64,000 bases of DNA from Streptomyces flavofungini (GTDB lineage: Bacteria > Actinomycetota > Actinomycetes > Streptomycetales > Streptomycetaceae): positions 1 through 64,000 of the forward strand of contig NZ_BMVR01000004.1 in assembly GCF_014650815.1 (NCBI RefSeq), read 5' to 3'. This document shows, one piece after another, positions 53,488 to 61,902 of the stretch; the stretch's first letter is position 1, and each line of letters starts with the position of its first letter. A model generated the notes under the pieces. The model was not told the DNA's origin. It made no database searches and saw only the letters and a list, made by a program, of their open reading frames with translations. Both the position numbers and the translations under genes were made by a program.

Positions 53488-53512
53488 CACACCTCCTGGA
53501 GGTCTCCTCGCC

Positions 53513-54958
53513 ATGCCCGAATCGTCGTCGACCCTGCCCGCCCCCGCGGAACCCGCTGCCGAGGCGAGCCCCGCGGCCGCCGCCCCCGAGCCCCGCGTCC
53601 TCCCTCTCGCCGCCATCCTCCTCGCCGTCTTCGTCGTCCCCATGTCCATCTCCGGCACCGCCGTCGCCCTCCCCGGCATCGGCGCCGACACGGGAGCCGG
53701 GGCCGCCCCGCTCCAGTGGGTGGTGAACGCGTTCAACGTCGCGTTCGCCTGCTTCACCCTCGTCTGGGGCTCCGTCGCCGACGTCGTCGGCCGGGTGAAG
53801 GCCTTCGCGGCCGGTGCCGCCGTCTACGCCGTCGCCTCGCTCGGCAGCGCCCTCGCCTCCGACGTGCTGCTGCTCGACGCCGCCCGGGCGCTGGCGGGCG
53901 TCGGCGGCGCGGCGATCTTCTCGTGCGGCGCCGCGATCCTCTCGACGGTGTACGAGGGTCCGGCGCGGGCCAAGGCGTTCGCGCTGTTCGGGACCGTGGC
54001 GGGCGTGGGCATCGCGGTCGGGCCGTCCCTCTCCGGGGTGTTGCTGCAGACGGTGAGCTGGCGCTGGGTGTTCGCGCTGCATGCCGTGGCGCTCGCCGTC
54101 GTCCTGCTCGCCGTGCCGGTCATCGCGCGGGCGGTGCCGCCGACGCCCCGCACCGGCGCGAAGATCGACGTCCCCGGCAGCGCGGTCTTCGTCGTCGCCA
54201 TGGTGCTGCTCACCACCGCCATCGTGCAGGGTTCCCAGTGGGGTTGGGGGAGCGCGGGCGTCCTCGGGCTCTTCGCGGGCGCGGTCGTGGCACTGGCCGT
54301 CTTCGGCTCCGTGGAGAAGCGGCGCGCACACCCCCTCCTCGACCTGAGCCTGCTGCGCAACCGCCACTTCCTCGCGCTGTGCCTGGTCCCGGTCGCCGGA
54401 TCGTTCGGCTTCGTCACGATGCTCACGTACCTGCCGACCTATCTGACGGAGGTGACCGGGCGTGGCACCGGCGCGGCGGGCCTCATCATGGTCCTGCTCA
54501 CCGCGCCGATGCTCGTCTTCCCGCTGCTCGCCGCCAAGTCGGTGGCCCGTGGCGTCTCCCCGCTCACCATCATCTACGTCAGCCTCGGCGCCCTCGTCGT
54601 CGGCGACGCCGCCCTCACCGTCTTCGGCCCCGACGTCTCCGTCGGCGTCGTCGCCCTGCCGATGATCGTCACCGGCGCGGGCATGGCCCTCGCCGCCGGG
54701 CTCGTCGACGGCCAGGCCCTGGCGTTGGTCGACCCCGCGAAGGCGGGTATGGCCGCGGGCTTCCTCAACACGCTGCGGCTCGGCAGCGAGGCGGTCGCGG
54801 TGGCGCTGTACGGCTCGGTCCTCACGACGCTCACCGCGTCACGGTCGTACGACTCCGCGTTCCACCTGGTCCTGTGGGGGCTCGCGGCGATCTGCCTGGT
54901 GCTCGGGTTGGTCGTCTTCGCGCTGCTGGGCGGGCGCGCGCGGAGCGAGGACCGGTGA
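53513..54958 (+). CDS. DHA2-type MFS multidrug exporter
   Basis: 481 residues, about 14 membrane segments after an Ala/Pro-rich N-terminal tail of 25 residues. LAVFVVPMSISGTAVALPGIG (TM1, DHA2 family), WVVNAFNVAFACFTLVWGSVADVVGR and GIAVGPSLSGVLLQ (motif C of antiporters) mark a drug:H+ antiporter of the EmrB/QacA group. GGAGG at 53498-53502 precedes the ATG. Probably controlled by the divergent ArsR-type repressor. Confidence 0.9.
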   Translation: MPESSSTLPAPAEPAAEASPAAAAPEPRVLPLAAILLAVFVVPMSISGTAVALPGIGADTGAGAAPLQWVVNAFNVAFACFTLVWGSVADVVGRVKAFAAGAAVYAVASLGSALASDVLLLDAARALAGVGGAAIFSCGAAILSTVYEGPARAKAFALFGTVAGVGIAVGPSLSGVLLQTVSWRWVFALHAVALAVVLLAVPVIARAVPPTPRTGAKIDVPGSAVFVVAMVLLTTAIVQGSQWGWGSAGVLGLFAGAVVALAVFGSVEKRRAHPLLDLSLLRNRHFLALCLVPVAGSFGFVTMLTYLPTYLTEVTGRGTGAAGLIMVLLTAPMLVFPLLAAKSVARGVSPLTIIYVSLGALVVGDAALTVFGPDVSVGVVALPMIVTGAGMALAAGLVDGQALALVDPAKAGMAAGFLNTLRLGSEAVAVALYGSVLTTLTASRSYDSAFHLVLWGLAAICLVLGLVVFALLGGRARSEDR

Positions 54959-54992
54959 GTCGGGCGCGGGCGCCTCGGGGGAGAGAGGGGGC

Positions 54993-57023
54993 CTATGGCC
55001 CGAGCCTGATCCCGCGGGCCTCGGCGATGACGTCCAGCGCTTCGACGTGCCAGCTGTAGAGATGCGTGGCCGCGTAGCAGTGCGCCAGCACGTGCTCGTG
55101 TGCCTCGTCGGTGCCGATCCTCAGCAGGGCGCGTACGGCGGCCTCGCGGATTCCGGACCCCATGTCGGTGGCGAGGACGGCGGCCAGGGGGGCGACGCAC
55201 TCGGGTGTGGCCCGCTCGCTCAGAGCGGTGGCCACGGCCTCCCTCACCGGGCGCGACGCGGAGAGCCGTCCCTCGCCGGGCTTGGTGCCCCGGGCATTCC
55301 GAGCGGAGGGTGACGTGGCGAGCCGCCCCAGGACGGCGGTCGCCTCGGCCTCGGGGCGGGCGGCGAGCGCGGCGACGAGCCGGTCGGCCAGGTTCTCGCT
55401 CAGGTCGTCCGCGATGCCGGCGAGCGCGACGAGGACGGGCAGCGCCGGGGCGCCGATCCGGCCCAGGGCGTGTACGGCGGCGCGGGCCACGTCGGGTTCG
55501 ACGCCCTGCGGTTCGGCACTGCGCGAGACGAACTCCCCGAGCGCCCGGGCGGCCTCCGCCATCGGGAACCCGCCCAACGCCGGCACCGCCCGCGCCCGCA
55601 CCGCCTCGTGCGGCGAGCCCGCGCAGGCGAGCACCACCGGGAAGGTGTGCGGTGCGCCGATCAGACCGAGGGCCCGCACCGCGTGGGCGCGCAGGGTGCC
55701 GGGTTCCTCCTCGTCCTCGGCGAGGGCCGCGAGGGGCGCGGCGGCCTCCGGGGGTCGCAGGGCACCGAGCGCCTCCGCGGCGGCGCTGCGCAGCGCTGTC
55801 GGGGCCGCGTCGTCCGACAGGACGGCCAGCAGCGCCGGAGCGGCCGCCGTGTGCCCGGCGGCACCCAACGCCCTTGTAGCGCCGCGCTGTTGGGCAACAG
55901 TGTGGTCCGTGCCGGTGAGCAGGTCCAGGAGTTCCCGGAGCGGCGGCTTGGGGAGACGGGCGACGGCGTTCGCCACGTCGTCGCTGATGCGCGCGTCACC
56001 CAGCGCCTCCAGCAGGGCCTCGCTCGCGTCGGCGCGCGCGTACGCGGCGAGGGCCCGGGCGGCGGCCCGGCGCACGGCCGGAACCGCCGACTCGCGCAGG
56101 TGGTGCCGGAGCAGGGCGTGGTAGTCGCCCGGGTCCGGTGCGTCGAAGAGGCCGGGCCGTTCCGCCACCCGAGCGCAGACGGCGGCCACGGCGTGGGGCG
56201 GGCAGTCGGGGTGGTGCGGGTCGCTTGCCGCCGTGCGGAGGACGCCCCACAGGTGGTCCCGGCCGTCCTCGGTTCTGGAGAGCAGGACGGTCGCGACGCG
56301 GGCCGTTTCGGGGTCCGGGTCGCGCTGTGGGGCGTGGAGGAGGCGTTCGACGGGCGGCCAGTGGTGGGTGGGCGGCCAGTCGGCGTCGGGCAGTGCGTGC
56401 AGCGCCGCGACCGCGGTCCCGCGCAGTTGGGTGCCCGGGGCGGGGGAGTGCGCGAGGACGAGGAGGGCGGAGGCCGCGCGCGGGTCCCCGATCGCACCGA
56501 GCGTCCGTACGACGCGTTCCGCGCGCTCCGGCAGGTAGCCCCAGAGCGCGGCGAGCAGGGGAGTCACGGCCTCGGGCGGCCGCAGCCGGGCCAGCGCGTC
56601 GAGCACCCGCACCGTCCAGTACCCGCGGCCGGTCGCCAACTGGTCGCACAGGCCGACGAGTCCACGGACGGCCTCCGGTCCACCGATGGCGACCAGGGCC
56701 CCGACCGTCGGCTCGTCCAGTTGCTCGCGAGTGTCACGCTCCTCGATCAGTATCCGCAGCAGTTCGGGGACCGCACGGCGCTCCCGCAGCTTCCCCAGCG
56801 CCACGGCAGCCTGCCACCGCAGCCCGGGGTACTGCTCGTCCCGCCGCCGCAGGCAGGCGAACAGTGCCTCGACGACCTCCGGTGAACCCGTGCTGCCGCC
56901 GAGCATCATGGTGGCGTCCACCCGGATGTCGTGGACCTCGGACCGCGTGGCCCGGCACAGTCCCGCGACGTCGCCGTCCATCCGCATCCGCACCAGATCG
57001 GCGACCGACGACGCCCCCTCCAC
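54993..57023 (-). CDS. HEAT-repeat protein
   Basis: 676 residues made almost wholly of helical HEAT/PBS-lyase-type repeats of about 30-35 residues (for example AAVALGKLRERRAVPELLRIL, VRALGLIGAPHTFPVVLACA, AVHALGRIGAPALPVLVALA, AVRALLRIGTDEAHEHVLAH). No signal, membrane segment or catalytic motif. Works as a protein-interaction solenoid. The GTG start directly follows the stop of the upstream gene (TGAGTG), so both proteins are made together and probably interact. Function unknown. Confidence 0.88.
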   Translation of the reverse strand: MEGASSVADLVRMRMDGDVAGLCRATRSEVHDIRVDATMMLGGSTGSPEVVEALFACLRRRDEQYPGLRWQAAVALGKLRERRAVPELLRILIEERDTREQLDEPTVGALVAIGGPEAVRGLVGLCDQLATGRGYWTVRVLDALARLRPPEAVTPLLAALWGYLPERAERVVRTLGAIGDPRAASALLVLAHSPAPGTQLRGTAVAALHALPDADWPPTHHWPPVERLLHAPQRDPDPETARVATVLLSRTEDGRDHLWGVLRTAASDPHHPDCPPHAVAAVCARVAERPGLFDAPDPGDYHALLRHHLRESAVPAVRRAAARALAAYARADASEALLEALGDARISDDVANAVARLPKPPLRELLDLLTGTDHTVAQQRGATRALGAAGHTAAAPALLAVLSDDAAPTALRSAAAEALGALRPPEAAAPLAALAEDEEEPGTLRAHAVRALGLIGAPHTFPVVLACAGSPHEAVRARAVPALGGFPMAEAARALGEFVSRSAEPQGVEPDVARAAVHALGRIGAPALPVLVALAGIADDLSENLADRLVAALAARPEAEATAVLGRLATSPSARNARGTKPGEGRLSASRPVREAVATALSERATPECVAPLAAVLATDMGSGIREAAVRALLRIGTDEAHEHVLAHCYAATHLYSWHVEALDVIAEARGIRLGP

Positions 57024-57716
57024 TCAGGCCTCCCCGTGCTCGGGGCCCTCGGGCACCCGGTCCGACATCGCCACGTACAGCGGCGTCCCGACGACGACCG
57101 TCAGCTCCCGCCCGTCCTCCCGCGTCACGGTGCCGCGCATCAACTGCCGTGCCAGGAACTCGCAGTACACCGGCGGCACCGTCAACGACTCGGCGCAGCG
57201 GAGCACGTCGTGCGTCACGTTCACGCGGTCCGGCATCCGGCCCCGCCAGCGCACATCGAACTGGCCCTCCCACTCGGGTGGCATGTCCTGAAGCAGCCGG
57301 AATATCGACGGCAGTCCCGAGAAGCCGACCCGGTGCATGTCGGGCGCCGCCTGATAGCCGATCAGATGGTGCGCCGACCCGATGAGCGCGACGACCGTGT
57401 CACCGTCGCGGCCCGTCATGAGCGTCGGGCTGTTCGCGTCGCCGCCGTACCCCGCGATCCGCAGCCCCAGATCCCCCCGGAACCAGGCCGTGGGCTCCGA
57501 CATCCAGCTGACGTCGAACTCCCGGTCCAGATAGGCCTCTACGAGGTCGAGCCGGTCGTACGCACTCGTGTCGGCGCGCGGCGACTGCACGGCCACGCTC
57601 ACGACCTTCAGGTCGACCTTGGCCTCGACGGCGAGCCGCCGCAGGAGCTTGGGCGGGATCTGCCCGTACAGCATGTCCACCTTGGCGGTGGAGACGTACA
57701 CGTAGTACCGAAGCAT
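57024..57716 (-). CDS. DUF7019-like protein
   Basis: 230 residues. Opens MLRYYVYVSTAKVDMLYGQI and PPKLLRRLAVEAKVDLKVVS, which I recall from the family annotated DUF7019. A mixed alpha/beta protein with GGDANSPTLMTGRDGDTVVALIGSAHHLIG in the middle; no signal or membrane segment. Its stop abuts the GTG of the HEAT-repeat gene, making a two-gene operon. The frame is open upstream to 57878 but the conserved start is ATG 57716. No enzymatic motif recognised. Confidence 0.75.
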   Translation of the reverse strand: MLRYYVYVSTAKVDMLYGQIPPKLLRRLAVEAKVDLKVVSVAVQSPRADTSAYDRLDLVEAYLDREFDVSWMSEPTAWFRGDLGLRIAGYGGDANSPTLMTGRDGDTVVALIGSAHHLIGYQAAPDMHRVGFSGLPSIFRLLQDMPPEWEGQFDVRWRGRMPDRVNVTHDVLRCAESLTVPPVYCEFLARQLMRGTVTREDGRELTVVVGTPLYVAMSDRVPEGPEHGEA

Positions 57717-57760
57717 GGGTCCGCAGCATCGCACACGCCGTTCCGCCCCGCACCACCGGG

Positions 57761-57824
57761 CGAAGCAGGCCGCGCCCCGACTCGCCAAGGGGGGAGTGGG
57801 TGAGTCGGGGCGCGGCCTGCTTCG
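57761..57824 (-). terminator. long hairpin after the GH92 gene
   Basis: Perfect 23-bp stem (57761-57783 with 57802-57824), 18-base loop, 14 bases beyond the GH92 stop. It also isolates the promoter of the downstream operon. Confidence 0.9.
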
Positions 57825-57837
57825 GGTGTGGCTCAGC

Positions 57838-60800
57838 TCAGCGCAGCAACTCCACCTCCGACAGCGTGCCCCGCCCACCCGTGAACACCAGGCGGTACTT
57901 CTGGTACGAACCGGGCTTGCTCACCGTGAACGGGCGGGTCTGCTGGTCCCAGGCGAAGGACTGGCCGGAGCGCTTGTCGACGGTCTTCCACTTCTCGCCG
58001 TCGGGCGAGCCCTGGAGGATCCACCCGCGCGGGGCCTTGGCCCGGTCGGCCGAGGTGAGGGTGTACTGGACGGCCTTGGTGCGGCCGGTGACCGGCACCA
58101 CCACGGACGCCGCGTCGGCGGAGGTCGCCGAGGAGTTGTCGAACAGTTCGCCCTCGACCTTCGTGGCGTCCTCGCGGGGCGAGGGGACCTTGTCGTCGTC
58201 CGTGACGGAGACCGGCTGGGCGTTCTTTCCGGTGCCCCAGGCGGACGGCTTCGGGCCCATGTCGAATTCCAGGACGCCGCCGCGGGCGATCTCCTTGTGG
58301 GGGAGCGCCGTCGACTTCCACGACTTGCCGTTGGCCTTGAGCCCCTGGACGTAGATGTTCTCGGCGCTGTTCTTGGGCGCCTTGACGACCAGGTCGCGGC
58401 CGTTGTCCAGGTGCAGGGTCATCTTCGTGAACTGCGGGGAGCCGATGGCGTACTCGCCGCTGCCCATGACGAGCGGGTAGAAGCCGAGCGCGGAGAACAG
58501 GTACCAGGCCGACTGCTCGCCGTTGTCCTCGTCACCGTGGTAGCCCTGCCCGATCTCGCTTCCGGTGTAGAGCCGGGACATGACCTCGCGGACCTTCTCC
58601 TGGGTCTTGGCGGGCTGCCCGGCCGCGTCGTACATGTACGCGGCGTGGTGGGCGACCTGGTTGGAGTGCCCGTACATGCCCATGCGCACGTCGCGGGCCT
58701 CCGTCATCTCGTGGATGACGCCCGGGTAGGAGCCGACGAACTCCGGCGACGCGGTCTCCGGCGTCGAGAAGTAGGTGTCGAGCTTCTTCGCCAGTCCCTT
58801 GCGGCCGCCGTACAGGTTGGCGAGGCCGCGGGAGTCCTGCGGGGCGGTGAAGGCGTAGCCCCACGCGTTGGTCTCGGTGTAGTCGTGACCCCAGACGCGC
58901 GGGTCGAACTTGTCCGAGGGGACGCGCCAGTCGCCCTTCTTGTCCTTGCCCTGGAAGAACCCGGCCTTGGAGTCGAAGAGGTTGACGTAGTCACGGGCGC
59001 GGTTGAGGAAGTAGGAGGCCTCTTCCTTGTAGCGCTTCTTGCCCGTCTTCTTGTAGAGCGCCTCGCCCATCTTCGCGATGCCGTAGTCGTTGAGGTAGCC
59101 CTCCAGCGCCCACGACAGGCCCTCGTGCGTCTCGGACGGGGTGTAGCCGAGGAACGGCGACGACGTCATGCCCTTGCGGCCGTAGCCCGACTGGTCCGGC
59201 GCGACCGTCGCGTTCTTCACCGCCGCGTCGTACGCCGCCTTCGCGTCGAAGCCCTTGACGCCCTTCACATAGGCGTCGGCGAACGCCACGTCGGACGAGG
59301 TGCCGGTCATCAGGTCCGCGTAACCCGGCGAGGACCAGCGCGAGGTCCAGCCGCCGTCCTTGTAGTGCTGCACGAAGCCGTCGACCAGCTCACCGGCCTT
59401 GTTCGGGGTGAGCAGTGAGTACGCGGGCCAGGTCGTGCGGTAGGTGTCCCAGAAGCCGTTGTTCACGTACGGCTTGCCCTCGACGATCTTGGCGCCGGTG
59501 TGGGTCGGGGTGTCGGGGTTCGGCTGCTTGGTGAACGGCGAGGCGTACTTGTACGTCGAACCGACCTTCTCGAAGCCGGAGTTGGGGTACAGGTACAGCC
59601 GGTACAGGCTGGAGTACAGGGTCGTCCGCTGGCCCTCGCTCGCGCCCTCCACCTCGACGCGGCCGAGGATGTCGTCCCACTGCTTCTGGGCCTTGTCCTT
59701 GACCTTCGCGAAGGACGAGCCCGCCGGGATCTCCGCGTCCAGGTTGGCCTTCGCCTGGTCGACGCCGAGCAGGGACGTGGCGAGGCGCAGGGTGACCGTG
59801 CGGTCCTTGCCGGGCGAGAAGCGGAAGTAGCCGGTGGCGTCTGTGGTGCCGCCGCCCGTCAGCTTGCCGCCGTCCGTGACGGGGCGGTCGAAGGTGCCGT
59901 ACACGAACATGCGGGTCGCGCCGGTCGACAGGCCCGACTTCACGTCGGAGTAGCCGGAGACGATCCCCTTCTCCTTGTCGAGGGTCAGGCCGACCTTGTG
60001 GGTGGTGTTGCCCGTCTTCTCGATGTTGTCGAAGATCACGCTCGCGTCGTCACCGGGATAGGTGAACTTGAGCATCGCCGCGTGGTCGGTCGGCGTCATC
60101 TCGGCCTTCAGGCCGTTCTCGAACGTCACGCCGTAGTAGTGCGGCTTCGCCGTCTCCTTCGCGTGCCGGAACGGCAGCGCCCGCTTGCCGCGGTCGGCGT
60201 CCGGGGTGCCCGCCGCCACCGACGGCATCACCTGGAACGTCTGCCGGTCGCCCATCCACGGGCTCGGCTCGTGGCTGGTGCTGAACGCCTGCAGCGTCGG
60301 CAGGTTGTCGTCGTTGTTGCGCCGCGAGTAGTCGTACAGCCAGTCCACGCTGCCCGCGTTGGTCACCGGCGTCCAGAAGTTGAAGCCGTGCGGGACGGCC
60401 GTCGCGGGGAAGGTGTTGCCGCGCGAGAAGCCGCCGCTGGACAGGGTGCCGCGCGTGGTGGAGGCGTAGTCGGAGGGGTGCGCCTTGGGCTTCGGCGGCG
60501 CCTTCTCCGCCAGGGACACGTCGTCCACCCAGCCCCGGAACTTCACCGGGCCCTTCGGCGAGTCGTACGCCAGCAGGATCCGGTCGACCGTCTTGCCGGC
60601 GGCGACCTCACCGACGCGCGCCGCGACGTCGTTCCACTGGTTGACGTAGAGCACCTTCGCGTCGCCCTGCCCGCGTGGGGTCAGCGGGAAGCCGTGCTGG
60701 TCGGTGGCCTTGAGGTCACTCAGATAGGTGCCGTCCGTGAACGCGAGGTCGACGGCGACGTTGGTGGCGTCGTACGGCGACTTCTTGAAGTCCTCGTCGT

Positions 60801-61743
60801 CCATGGACGGGAAGACGCGGTAGCCGAGCTCGGTGTCCCGGCCCACCTTCACGTTCACGTCGAAGACCTTGTTGTACGAGAACCCGCGCCGCTCGGCCGT
60901 GTGCGTGCCCGCGTACCGCAGCGCCTGCTTGCCGGTGAACCCGGCGCGGGCCTTCGCGGTCGGGGACCCGAGGGGGCCGCGGTCGACGAGGCTCAGCATG
61001 TCGTCGGGCGGGGCGGGGTTGTCGCCGCCGCCGGTCGACAGGTGCACGTCGGCGAGCTGGAGGGCGTCGCCCGCGCCGTTGTTGGCGGTGATGTCCAGGC
61101 GGTAGTGGGAGTACGCCGTCGCGTTCTCGAACGCGTACTTCTTGGTCTGGAAGCGGCCGTCGAACTTCTCGCCCTTGCGGGTGTCGAGGTCCTTCCAGTC
61201 CTTGCCGTCCGTCGACCCCTGCAGCGTGAAGTCCTTGGGGTCGCGCTCGGCGTGGTCATTGGCGGAGGTGAGCGCGTACGTCACGACCTTCGCGGGCGCG
61301 TCCAGGTCGAACTCCACCCAGCCGGCCGGCTTGAAGGTGAGCCACTTCGTCGACGTCTCGCCGTCGGTCAGGTTCTCCTTGGTCTCACCGCCCCCGGTGT
61401 TCTCGGCGCTCGCCCGCACCTCCACGATGTGGTCGTTCACGCTCCCCGGAATCCCGGCGCCGAAGCCGCCGTTGACCCCACCGGCCTTCTTCTTGCCGTC
61501 GGGCCCCGTCTCGACCGTGTTGAGCCAGTCGGGCTGGGCGTCGTCCTTCTCGAACGAGGAGCTGAACTCCTCGGCCGCCCGCGGCGCCTGTTCCGGCCCG
61601 GCCACGGCGGCGCCCTGCGAGGCGGCGAGCACCGCGAGGGCGGTGATGCCGACGGCGGCGGTGGCGCGGCGCCGGTGCCCCGCCCCGCCCGCGAGCTGGG
61701 CAAAGGCCCAGCGCGGTCTGTGTCCCCGAGGTCTGTGTCCCAT
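57838..61743 (-). CDS. secreted GH92 alpha-mannosidase with discoidin-like domain
   Basis: About 1301 residues. Signal region with a long basic N-terminus and AVGITALAVLAASQGAAVAG. An F5/8-type (discoidin) carbohydrate-binding domain (about 105-225, NLTDGETSTKWLTFKPAGWV), a jelly-roll segment, then the GH92 catalytic part with HEMTEARDV (about 1009, general acid Glu), GQGYHGDEDNGEQSAWY (about 1073, catalytic Asp pair region) and the usual C-terminal barrel; a second NPCBM/F5/8-like domain at the end. GH92 enzymes are calcium-dependent exo-alpha-mannosidases. The ATG at 61743 has GGAGGGG upstream; a TTG 18 bases earlier is possible. A LacI-type operator lies in the promoter. Confidence 0.92.
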   Translation of the reverse strand: MGHRPRGHRPRWAFAQLAGGAGHRRRATAAVGITALAVLAASQGAAVAGPEQAPRAAEEFSSSFEKDDAQPDWLNTVETGPDGKKKAGGVNGGFGAGIPGSVNDHIVEVRASAENTGGGETKENLTDGETSTKWLTFKPAGWVEFDLDAPAKVVTYALTSANDHAERDPKDFTLQGSTDGKDWKDLDTRKGEKFDGRFQTKKYAFENATAYSHYRLDITANNGAGDALQLADVHLSTGGGDNPAPPDDMLSLVDRGPLGSPTAKARAGFTGKQALRYAGTHTAERRGFSYNKVFDVNVKVGRDTELGYRVFPSMDDEDFKKSPYDATNVAVDLAFTDGTYLSDLKATDQHGFPLTPRGQGDAKVLYVNQWNDVAARVGEVAAGKTVDRILLAYDSPKGPVKFRGWVDDVSLAEKAPPKPKAHPSDYASTTRGTLSSGGFSRGNTFPATAVPHGFNFWTPVTNAGSVDWLYDYSRRNNDDNLPTLQAFSTSHEPSPWMGDRQTFQVMPSVAAGTPDADRGKRALPFRHAKETAKPHYYGVTFENGLKAEMTPTDHAAMLKFTYPGDDASVIFDNIEKTGNTTHKVGLTLDKEKGIVSGYSDVKSGLSTGATRMFVYGTFDRPVTDGGKLTGGGTTDATGYFRFSPGKDRTVTLRLATSLLGVDQAKANLDAEIPAGSSFAKVKDKAQKQWDDILGRVEVEGASEGQRTTLYSSLYRLYLYPNSGFEKVGSTYKYASPFTKQPNPDTPTHTGAKIVEGKPYVNNGFWDTYRTTWPAYSLLTPNKAGELVDGFVQHYKDGGWTSRWSSPGYADLMTGTSSDVAFADAYVKGVKGFDAKAAYDAAVKNATVAPDQSGYGRKGMTSSPFLGYTPSETHEGLSWALEGYLNDYGIAKMGEALYKKTGKKRYKEEASYFLNRARDYVNLFDSKAGFFQGKDKKGDWRVPSDKFDPRVWGHDYTETNAWGYAFTAPQDSRGLANLYGGRKGLAKKLDTYFSTPETASPEFVGSYPGVIHEMTEARDVRMGMYGHSNQVAHHAAYMYDAAGQPAKTQEKVREVMSRLYTGSEIGQGYHGDEDNGEQSAWYLFSALGFYPLVMGSGEYAIGSPQFTKMTLHLDNGRDLVVKAPKNSAENIYVQGLKANGKSWKSTALPHKEIARGGVLEFDMGPKPSAWGTGKNAQPVSVTDDDKVPSPREDATKVEGELFDNSSATSADAASVVVPVTGRTKAVQYTLTSADRAKAPRGWILQGSPDGEKWKTVDKRSGQSFAWDQQTRPFTVSKPGSYQKYRLVFTGGRGTLSEVELLR

Positions 61744-61772
61744 CCCCTGAGTCCCCTCCAAGCAACTGTCCG

Positions 61773-61784
61773 GACAACGTTGTC
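61773..61784 (-). promoter_or_regulatory. LacI-type operator before the GH92 gene
   Basis: GACAACGTTGTC is a perfect 12-base palindrome with the central CG typical of LacI-family operators, 29 bases before the GH92 start. Suggests sugar-inducible expression. The LacI gene at 48459 is one candidate regulator, but a distant one is equally possible. Confidence 0.6.
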
Positions 61785-61902
61785 AGTGGCTGCGCAGGGT
61801 CCAGTAGGGCGGTAAGTGGGCAGTGGTGTCAAGGGGGTTGTAGCGGGTTCCCGGAGGCTGCCGCGACGGGGGAGAGACGAGGGAGAACAGGGCTCGCCGG
61901 GA

